From: an uncultured Clostridia bacterium | Lineage (GTDB): Bacteria > Bacillota > Clostridia > Lachnospirales > Lachnospiraceae | Reading direction: 5' to 3' | DNA: 8,180 nucleotides | Assembly: GCA_946623485.1 (NCBI GenBank) | Contig: CAMORF010000093.1 | Span: 1-8,180 of the forward strand | Shown here: positions 1-4,735 of the stretch, piece after piece | Position numbering within the stretch: position 1 is the stretch's first letter | How the letters are laid out: each line of letters starts with the position of its first letter | Position numbers and translations under genes: made by a program | Notes under the pieces: generated by a model | Seen by the model: only the letters and a program-made list of their open reading frames with translations | What the model was told of the DNA's origin: nothing | The model's database searches: none

Positions 1-1
1 T

Positions 2-178
2 GATAAGATCTCGGGAAATTGCGGGTATCAGGATCCGGTGACCTTTTCGAAGGCGTTCCGGAAGATGTTCGGCATGCCTCCCGGAAAATACAGGAAGGAC
101 AGCCGCGAGAGGATGAAAATGACAACACAGCAATATGACGCCAGGCCTTGGAAACGCAACCGTCAGACAGAAAACTGA
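2..178 (+). CDS. AraC-family transcriptional regulator, C-terminal end (partial)
   Basis: The frame open from base 2 to a TGA at 176-178 gives 58 codons; the start lies before the window. The visible part contains CGYQDPVTFSKAFRKMFG followed by MPPGKYRK. This is the second helix-turn-helix and the trailing signature of the AraC/XylS DNA-binding domain (G[YF]xDxxyFsraFKkxxGxsPxxyR). A basic tail of about 24 residues follows. AraC proteins beside sugar transporters usually activate the adjacent operon when a sugar binds their N-terminal domain. That domain is not visible here, so the effector cannot be read. The gene points toward the transporter genes, and palindromic sites start at its own stop codon. 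Its regulatory target is inferred from position; the family call is firm. Confidence 0.9.
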   Translation, partial: DKISGNCGYQDPVTFSKAFRKMFGMPPGKYRKDSRERMKMTTQQYDARPWKRNRQTEN

Positions 179-180
179 CG
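161..180. promoter_or_regulatory. Inverted repeat CGTCAG-N8-CTGACG over the araC stop codon
   Basis: Perfect 6-bp arms at 161-166 and 175-180 are separated by 8 bases. The right arm continues as TGACGAAA (176-183). The same octamer recurs at 220-227 as the right arm of the next palindrome, 44 bp downstream. No T-run follows, so a terminator is unlikely. It could be an auxiliary operator for the AraC-type regulator or simply a small mRNA hairpin at the stop codon. The function is inferred. Confidence 0.35.
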
Positions 181-206
181 AAAAGTGCCTGGGAAAAGTC
201 GGATTT

Positions 207-252
207 GCTTCGTTCATTATGACGAAAGACGAAAAAACATTTCTGACATTAT
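207..252 (+). promoter_or_regulatory. Candidate operator module upstream of the first binding-protein gene
   Basis: The core is TTCGTTCA (209-216), TTA, TGACGAA (220-226), an imperfect palindrome. A further GACGAAAA half-site (228-235), then CATTTCTG and CATTAT, follow. The same blocks occur in the same order at 7749-7802 upstream of the second binding-protein gene. The palindrome centre lies about 66 bp before the TATTAT box at 284. That distance suits an activator bound upstream of the polymerase. The binding protein is probably an AraC-type regulator, but this is inference from proximity. Confidence 0.5.
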
Positions 253-280
253 CCCTGTTGTATGTATGCAAATATGGTAT

Positions 281-289
281 TGGTATTAT
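281..289 (+). promoter_or_regulatory. Candidate extended -10 box (TGG-TATTAT)
   Basis: TATTAT at 284-289 is preceded by TG plus one base, an extended -10 arrangement. There is no good TTGACA-like -35 at 16-18 bp spacing; TTGTAT at 258-263 is 20 bp away. A weak -35 is typical of activator-dependent promoters. The second regulatory region has a TATTAT box at a similar distance from its matching palindrome. Transcription would start near 296 and give a leader of about 210 nt. No start site has been shown. Confidence 0.4.
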
Positions 290-326
290 AAAACCTGCGT
301 GATGATAAAGCGGGTTTTATTTTTAT
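290..326 (+). terminator. Rho-independent terminator, probably of the araC-type gene
   Basis: AAAACCTGC (290-298) pairs with GCGGGTTTT (310-318), a 9-bp stem with one G-U pair and an 11-base loop, followed by ATTTTTATT. It lies 112 bp after the regulator's stop codon. The 5' arm begins directly after the candidate -10 box, so a transcript starting near 296 would lack most of that arm and should not terminate here. Transcripts reading through from the regulator would carry the whole hairpin. Confidence 0.6.
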
Positions 327-508
327 TCTATCCTTGTTTTCGGTGATTTGGCAAAAAAGACATTTTGACAATTTGTTCAAACATACGTCCATTTTTTGAG
401 GTCAGGATAGGAGTTAAACTATAGAAGAAATGCAGCTCATCCTGAAACGAGGAATGCAGGTGGGCACAGGTATCTCATTGATCTGTATTAAATCAAGGAG
501 GAAGGATT
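319..508 (+). other. Gene-free leader ahead of the first binding-protein gene
   Basis: These 190 bases hold no supported gene. They contain TTGACAATTTGTTCAA (365-380), which has 4-bp outer arms and shares TTGTTCA with the second regulatory region. They also contain a direct repeat of AATGCAG at 429-435 and 453-459, and the strong AAGGAGG ribosome binding site at 495-501. TTGACA at 365 has no matching -10 at the right distance. TTGAGG (396-401) and TATAGA (420-425) are 18 bp apart and could be a weak second promoter. I see no recognisable riboswitch fold and no convincing catabolite-repression cre site. Confidence 0.35.
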
Positions 509-1816
509 ATGAGAAGAGGAACAGCGATGATCGCCGCGGCATCTATGGTGATGAGCCTGACGGCAGGCATGAGCTTCAGCGCAGCCGCATATGAAGTGGA
601 TGAGCTGAAGGTCGCGATCTGGGACAACAACCAGCTTGCTGGTATTCAGGAAATCGCAGATGAATGGACTGCGGAGTCCGGCGTCAAAGTTCAGATTGAT
701 GTCGTTGACTGGGATAACTACTGGACGCTCCTTGAGGCCGGCGCCTCTGATCAGTCCGGCATGCCGGATGTCTTCTGGATGCATTCCAACGTTGCGCAGA
801 TGTACATGGAGAACGACATTCTGCTGAACCTGGATGACTACATCGCAGCGGATGACAAGATTGACCTGGCCAATTATTATGAGGGTGTCACGGATCTTTA
901 TACCCGCGATGACAACGGTTCCGTCTATGCCCTTCCGAAGGATCATGACACGATCGCACTCCTTTACAATAAGGCAATCTTCGATGAATACGGTGTAGAG
1001 TACCCGACCGATGACTGGACCTGGGAGGATGTCCGCGATGCGGCGAAGGCCATCACGGAAGCGAGCGAAGGCGCGGTTTACGGCTATGCTGTCAACACTT
1101 CCAACAACCAGGACGGCTGGTATAACCTGATCTATGATTACGGCGGAAATGTAGTCGGTGAGGATCACAAGTCTACCGCGATCGGAAGCGATGAAGCGAA
1201 AGCCGGCATGGAGATGATGCGTCAGATCCTTGAGTATGCGGCTCCGCAGGCAACGGTTGCCGAGACCGGTACCGATTCCCTGTTCCAGTCCGGTATGGTT
1301 GGAATGATCACACAGGGATCCTGGATGATCAACAGCTTCTACACCGCTGAGAATCACGAGGATTACTATTGGGCGATGCTTCCGTACGCTGATGTGAACG
1401 GTAACGGCTCCTGCGATGAAGGCGAGAGATGGTCCTGCTACAACGGACTTGGCTGGGCTGCGAAGTCCGAGGTCAAGGATCCCCAGGCAGCTTATGACCT
1501 GATCAGTTGGTTCTGCCAGGAGCCGCAGCAGAAGAAGCAGGCTGAGCTTGGCGTCACCATGGCCGGCATGAAGGGCATTTCCGAAGAGTTCGCGAATGCG
1601 TTTGAGGGAATGGATGTTTCCGCGTTTACGAAGATCGAAGAAGAGGGCAGCCTGTACTTCCGTCCGTACACCAGGAACACCACCGTCTGGGAAGATGCGC
1701 TGCAGCAGCAGGGCGGCATGCTGGATGCATGGCTTGATCCGACCAACCCGGATACGATGGCAACGGCTTGCGATAACTGCCAGACAATCATCGAGAATGC
1801 AATCGCGGCTGAGTAA
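509..1816 (+). CDS. Sugar ABC transporter substrate-binding protein (family 1, COG1653-like)
   Basis: This 435-residue extracellular protein should bind a sugar and deliver it to the two downstream permeases. The ATG at 509 lies 7 bases after AAGGAGG (495-501). Residues 1-27 form a signal peptide: MRR, a hydrophobic core, then SFSAAA before Y28, with A25 and A27 at -3 and -1. The mature part has family-1 features: VAIWDNNQLAGIQEIADEW near the start, the PDVFWMHSN segment, ALPKDHDTIALLYNKAIFDE, and the FQSGMVGMITQGSWM region. Residues 295-306 (DVNGNGSCDEGE) form a perfect EF-hand-type loop with ligands D295, N297, N299, D303 and E306. C302 and C310, and a C421-x-x-C424 pair, are present. There is no lipobox cysteine, which is unusual for a Gram-positive binding protein. 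The ligand is not readable; an alpha-galactoside is inferred from the GH36 gene in the locus. Confidence 0.93.
   Translation: MRRGTAMIAAASMVMSLTAGMSFSAAAYEVDELKVAIWDNNQLAGIQEIADEWTAESGVKVQIDVVDWDNYWTLLEAGASDQSGMPDVFWMHSNVAQMYMENDILLNLDDYIAADDKIDLANYYEGVTDLYTRDDNGSVYALPKDHDTIALLYNKAIFDEYGVEYPTDDWTWEDVRDAAKAITEASEGAVYGYAVNTSNNQDGWYNLIYDYGGNVVGEDHKSTAIGSDEAKAGMEMMRQILEYAAPQATVAETGTDSLFQSGMVGMITQGSWMINSFYTAENHEDYYWAMLPYADVNGNGSCDEGERWSCYNGLGWAAKSEVKDPQAAYDLISWFCQEPQQKKQAELGVTMAGMKGISEEFANAFEGMDVSAFTKIEEEGSLYFRPYTRNTTVWEDALQQQGGMLDAWLDPTNPDTMATACDNCQTIIENAIAAE
1391..1426 (+). other. EF-hand-like calcium-binding loop within the binding protein
   Basis: Codons 295-306 read D-x-N-x-N-G-x-x-D-x-x-E, with the expected ligands at loop positions 1, 3, 5, 9 and 12 and the conserved glycine at position 6. 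The E. coli galactose-binding protein carries a comparable calcium site in an otherwise different binding-protein family. Calcium binding here is inferred from the motif alone. Confidence 0.6.
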
Positions 1817-1858
1817 TGTACATGGTATGCTTCGTGATGAAGTGATATAAGGATTTTA

Positions 1859-1902
1859 TGCAGCGCTCTCGGATGGCAATGCAGCCGGAAGAGGGCGCTG
1901 TG
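1859..1902 (+). promoter_or_regulatory. Intercistronic hairpin between binding protein and permease genes
   Basis: CAGCGCTCTC (1861-1870) pairs with GAGGGCGCTG (1891-1900), with one G-U pair and possible G-U extensions at each end. An inner GGC/GCC stem (1875-1877 with 1884-1886) can form inside the loop. No T-run follows, so it is not an ordinary terminator. Stable hairpins after a binding-protein gene, such as the REP sequences after malE, protect the upstream message and raise binding-protein levels over the permeases. That role is inferred here. Confidence 0.55.
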
Positions 1903-1937
1903 CATTGAAGCCGTTGCTGGCAGAAGGGAGTAAGAGC

Positions 1938-2828
1938 GTGAATAAAAAGAGGATGTCTCCGAAGGAGAAATCGGAGGAGCGCTGGGCATGGCTGTTTGTC
2001 GCGCCAACGATGATCGGCCTGATCGTGCTCAACTTCTATCCGATTTTCCAGACGATCTACCAGTCTTTTTGCAAGACGGGAGATTTTGGAAAGGGCAATA
2101 TCTTTATCGGCCTTGCCAATTATCAGTCTGTCGCGGTTGCCGCTGAAACCTGGCAGTCCTTCTGGAACACGATCAAGTACGCGTTGATCGAGGTTCCGTT
2201 CGGAATTATCATTGCACTCATTCTTGCAGTTCTTCTGAATAAGAAGTGTGTCGGCCGTTCTGTTTACCGTACGATCTTCTTCCTGCCGATGGTCTGCGCT
2301 CCGGCTGCGGTTGCCATGGTCTGGAAATGGATGTACAACACTCAGTTTGGTCTTCTGAATAATATCTTTGGATCCAAGATCGCATGGATCTCTGACCCGA
2401 AGATTGCATGGATCTCTGTCGGTGTGATCGGCGTATGGTCGATCATCGGTTATAACATGGTGCTGTTCATCGGCGGCCTTCAGGATATCCCGGGTGACTT
2501 CTACGAGGCAGCCAGGATCGACGGGGCGAGCGAATTCCGGCAGTTCCTGTCCATTACCGTCCCGCTGCTGAGTCCGACAACGTTCTTTATCGTCCAGACC
2601 AGGATTATCGGGGCCCTGACGGTGTTTGACCTGATGTTCATGGTCATGGATAAGACAAACGTGGCTCTGAAAAACGTACAGTCCGTTGTTTACCTGTTCT
2701 ATCAGTACGCATTTACCAACGGCAACAAGGGCTACGGCGCAACGCTGGTTGTCTTCCTGCTGATCTTCATCATGATCCTGACGGTCATCCTTCAGCAGGC
2801 AGAGAAGAAACTCGTATACCATAACTGA
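1938..2828 (+). CDS. Sugar ABC transporter permease 1 (MalF/UgpA type)
   Basis: This is the first transmembrane subunit of the CUT1 sugar importer. I place the start at GTG 1938, 7 bases after AAGGGAG (1924-1930), giving 296 residues. A TTG at 1905 is in frame but has no ribosome binding site. After a charged N-terminus (NKKRMSPKEKSEER), the first membrane segment runs about 16-38, with others near 80-105, 112-135, 160-185, 208-235 and 265-290. The EAA loop that docks the ATPase is clear: E190-A-A-x3-G196, then I206 and P209, matching EAA-x3-G-x9-I-x-LP. Residues around 147-162 contain KIAWIS twice, from a 24-bp near-identical tandem repeat. It lies 121 bp after the binding protein and 22 bp before permease 2. 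Confidence 0.95.
   Translation: MNKKRMSPKEKSEERWAWLFVAPTMIGLIVLNFYPIFQTIYQSFCKTGDFGKGNIFIGLANYQSVAVAAETWQSFWNTIKYALIEVPFGIIIALILAVLLNKKCVGRSVYRTIFFLPMVCAPAAVAMVWKWMYNTQFGLLNNIFGSKIAWISDPKIAWISVGVIGVWSIIGYNMVLFIGGLQDIPGDFYEAARIDGASEFRQFLSITVPLLSPTTFFIVQTRIIGALTVFDLMFMVMDKTNVALKNVQSVVYLFYQYAFTNGNKGYGATLVVFLLIFIMILTVILQQAEKKLVYHN
2376..2418 (+). repeat. 24-bp near-perfect tandem repeat inside permease 1
   Basis: The 19-base stretch starting AAGATCGCATGG at 2376-2394 recurs at 2400-2418 with a single C-to-T difference, encoding KIAWIS-DP-KIAWIS. The spacing of surrounding MalF-type motifs seems normal, so this may be chance similarity in codon choice or an old in-frame duplication. Confidence 0.6.
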
Positions 2829-2850
2829 TCGGGAAGGAGAGGACAAGTCT

Positions 2851-3696
2851 ATGATTGAAAGTGCTCAGACAAAAGACAAGATCCGCCGTGCTTGCAAACA
2901 CATCTTCCTGATCATCATGTCATTCATCATGATCGTCCCGTTTGCGTGGATGATCCTGACGGCGCTGAAGACAAACCAGGAAGCAATTTCCGTCAATCCG
3001 TTCTATATTTTCCCGCACAATGGATGGCACTGGGAAAACTTCGGAACGGTTTGGAAGAGCTATAATTTTATCATTCTGTATAAGAACACGCTGCTGATGA
3101 TTTTCTTCCGCGTGCTGTGCGCGGTCCTGACTGCCACGATGGCAGGGTATGCTTTCGGAAGACTGAAATTCCGCGGGAAGAGGATTCTATTCGCCCTGGT
3201 CCTTGTCCAGATGATGGTTCCGGGACAGATCTTCGTCATTCCGCAGTTTTTGATGGTTTCCAAGCTTGGAATGCTGAATACGACATTCGGCCTTGTATTC
3301 CCCGGCCTTGTCACAGCGTTTGGAACCTATCTCCTGAAGATCGGTTATGAAGGCCTTCCGAAGGAGCTTGAAGAAGCGGCGTCGATTGACGGCTGTAACG
3401 TTTTCCAGAGATTCCTGCGGATCCTGATGCCGCTGACGAAGAGCTCGATGGTATCCCTCGGAATCTTCACCGCGGTTTTCGCGTTCAAGGATCTGATGTG
3501 GCCGATGATTGTCTGCACGAACGCGGACACCACGACACTATCCGCAGGCCTGGCCAAGATGCAGGGCCAGTATGGTTCGGACTATCCTGCCATGATGGCA
3601 GCTGCGACCCTTGCGGTATTGCCGATGGTCATCATCTATGTGATCTTCCAGAAGCAGTTCGTAGAAGGCATTGCGACTTCCGGCGGAAAGCTTTGA
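2851..3696 (+). CDS. Sugar ABC transporter permease 2 (MalG type)
   Basis: This is the second transmembrane subunit of the importer, 281 residues, typical for MalG-like proteins. The ATG at 2851 follows AAGGAG (2834-2839) at 11 bases. The first membrane segment (about 15-37, IFLIIMSFIMIVPFAWMILTALK) includes the common P-F-x-W-M-x-x-x-(S/T)-x-K pattern at its end. The EAA loop is complete: E175-A-A-S-I-D-G181, with I191 and P194 in register. Five further hydrophobic stretches follow. No ATPase gene is next to it. In Firmicutes CUT1 systems a shared MsmX/MsmK-type ATPase often serves several importers, and that is the likely case here. The gene is followed by a strong terminator 50 bp after its stop. 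Confidence 0.95.
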   Translation: MIESAQTKDKIRRACKHIFLIIMSFIMIVPFAWMILTALKTNQEAISVNPFYIFPHNGWHWENFGTVWKSYNFIILYKNTLLMIFFRVLCAVLTATMAGYAFGRLKFRGKRILFALVLVQMMVPGQIFVIPQFLMVSKLGMLNTTFGLVFPGLVTAFGTYLLKIGYEGLPKELEEAASIDGCNVFQRFLRILMPLTKSSMVSLGIFTAVFAFKDLMWPMIVCTNADTTTLSAGLAKMQGQYGSDYPAMMAAATLAVLPMVIIYVIFQKQFVEGIATSGGKL

Positions 3697-3745
3697 TGCT
3701 GCGGTATATGCTGGAATGAGTACATAGGAAAGACTTGAAATAGGG

Positions 3746-3776
3746 GGCCGGAACAGTTTTTGTTCCGGCCTTTTTT
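3746..3776 (+). terminator. Strong Rho-independent terminator after the permease genes
   Basis: GGCCGGAACA (3746-3755) and TGTTCCGGCC (3761-3770) form a perfect 10-bp stem with a 5-base loop, followed by TTTTTT (3771-3776). It ends 22 bp before the next gene. It should end most transcripts from the binding-protein operon. The three downstream genes must then depend on read-through or a promoter I cannot identify. Confidence 0.93.
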
Positions 3777-3798
3777 CGGACATTCTTGAAGGATAGGG

Positions 3799-4659
3799 AT
3801 GGCAGGAAAAAGCATGAATTCAGGAAATGGCAGAAAACCTGGAAAGAGCAGGAATGCAGGAAGCAGCAGGAATGCAGGGAATAGCAGGAATGCAGGAAGC
3901 AGCAGGAATGCGGGAAAGAGCAGGAATGCGGAAAAACGCAGGGAGGAGCTTGCAAAGATCGCGTCCCTTCCGATGAAGCAACGGATTCAGTATATCTGGG
4001 ATTATTACTGGCTTTGGATCATCGGGATCGGATTCGCGGTGATATTCGGATCATGGTTTCTCTGGCGCAGCACGACAGCGATCCGGGAGAACTGGATCGG
4101 GGTGGTCTTTCCCAACGCGATGACACGGGTCGGGAACGGGTCTAAGCTGTGGAAAGATTATGTGGAATACACCGGGTATGACACCACGCAGAAAAATGTA
4201 CTGTTCGAAGACCAGCTGTATTTTGATCCTACGACGCCATCCGGGATGAATAACCCTTACTATGAAACCTTTGTCGCGATGATAGAAACGGGACAGATGG
4301 ATGCTGTCACCATGCGGCGGGAGGAGATGGAAGCCCTTGGAAAAAGCGGTCGGCTGATAGACCTGTCCTCGGAGCCCTGCAGGGAGATCTATGAGCGGTA
4401 CAAGGACCGACTCGTCTACAGCATTCCGTATGATACAGAATACAGCACAGAACCTGTCCCCATCGGCATCGATGTCAGCGACAGCATTCTGATGACGGAA
4501 TATCAGATCTATGAGAAAAGCTGTGTGTACGCGATTGGTTCCTACAGCAGGAACATAGACGCTGCAGCCAGATTCCTCGACTGGATCCTGGAAGGACGGA
4601 GCGGACCCGTGGCGCCGGAGATTCTGAAAGCCGAGACGGAGCAGAAGACGGATTCCTGA
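3799..4659 (+). CDS. Uncharacterised single-pass membrane protein with repetitive basic tail and solute-binding-like outer domain
   Basis: I do not recognise a named family. The 286-residue product starts at ATG 3799, 5 bases after AAGGA; ATG 3814 (residue 6) is an alternative. Residues 1-48 are strongly basic with one acidic residue (E45) and contain five copies of xSRNAG (16-45), encoded by an exact 18-bp period. Residues 60-70 (KQRIQYIWDYY) lead into one membrane segment (about 71-89, WLWIIGIGFAVIFGSWFLW). With the positive tail inside, about 195 residues should lie outside. That part has ETGQMDAVTM, LGKSGRLIDLS, PIGIDVSDS and NIDAAARFLDWIL. These resemble pieces of type-2 solute-binding proteins, but the domain is about half their size. 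It sits between the permeases and DUF624, so a role in the importer is possible. Function unknown. Confidence 0.85.
   Translation: MAGKSMNSGNGRKPGKSRNAGSSRNAGNSRNAGSSRNAGKSRNAEKRREELAKIASLPMKQRIQYIWDYYWLWIIGIGFAVIFGSWFLWRSTTAIRENWIGVVFPNAMTRVGNGSKLWKDYVEYTGYDTTQKNVLFEDQLYFDPTTPSGMNNPYYETFVAMIETGQMDAVTMRREEMEALGKSGRLIDLSSEPCREIYERYKDRLVYSIPYDTEYSTEPVPIGIDVSDSILMTEYQIYEKSCVYAIGSYSRNIDAAARFLDWILEGRSGPVAPEILKAETEQKTDS
3844..3936 (+). repeat. 18-bp coding minisatellite, five copies
   Basis: AGCAGGAATGC starts at 3847, 3865, 3883, 3901 and 3919, an exact 18-bp period. Units differ mainly in the codon before SRNAG (K, S, N, S, K) and by GCA/GCG synonymous changes; the last unit ends in E. Because the unit is a multiple of three, copy-number change would keep the frame and lengthen or shorten the cytoplasmic tail. 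Confidence 0.92.
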
Positions 4660-4735
4660 CAGGACAGGCCGTCCTTGCAGGCGGAACAGCAATTCAGACA
4701 GATATAGAAATAGTAATCAGAGGGAGAAAGTTACA

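Noticed and set aside
365..393. Consensus TTGACA as a -35 box
   Set aside because: No acceptable -10 sequence occurs 16-18 bp downstream (the bases there are around TCCATT). It may instead be part of the TTGACAATTTGTTCAA inverted repeat.
443..458. Catabolite-repression cre site at TGAAACGAGGAATGCA
   Set aside because: The CG lies one base out of register with the cre consensus and the right half does not match.
430..595. Possible upstream open frame starting ATG at 430 and running into the binding-protein gene
   Set aside because: No ribosome binding site stands at a workable distance, and the peptide resembles nothing known.
488..1357. A 289-codon open frame on the - strand opposite the first binding protein
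   Set aside because: It is the complement of a well-supported gene. No ribosome binding site or family motif is visible, and it would need convergent transcription with no promoter seen.
1905..1937. TTG at 1905 as the permease 1 start
   Set aside because: It lacks a ribosome binding site and falls within the gap right after the hairpin. GTG 1938 has AAGGGAG at ideal spacing.
1788..2846. A 352-codon open frame on the - strand across permease 1
   Set aside because: It mirrors a clear permease gene with EAA loop and ribosome site on the + strand. Its translation is rich in D, R, H and Q with no recognisable domain, as expected for the complement of a membrane-protein gene.
3844..3936. CRISPR array
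   Set aside because: The 18-bp units are contiguous with no spacers, and they are in frame in a coding gene.
4660..4690. Hairpin AGGAC-aggcc-GTCCT after the repeat-tailed membrane protein gene as a terminator
   Set aside because: The stem is only 5 bp and no T-run follows. The next gene starts 76 bp after the previous stop and has a ribosome site, so co-transcription is likely.
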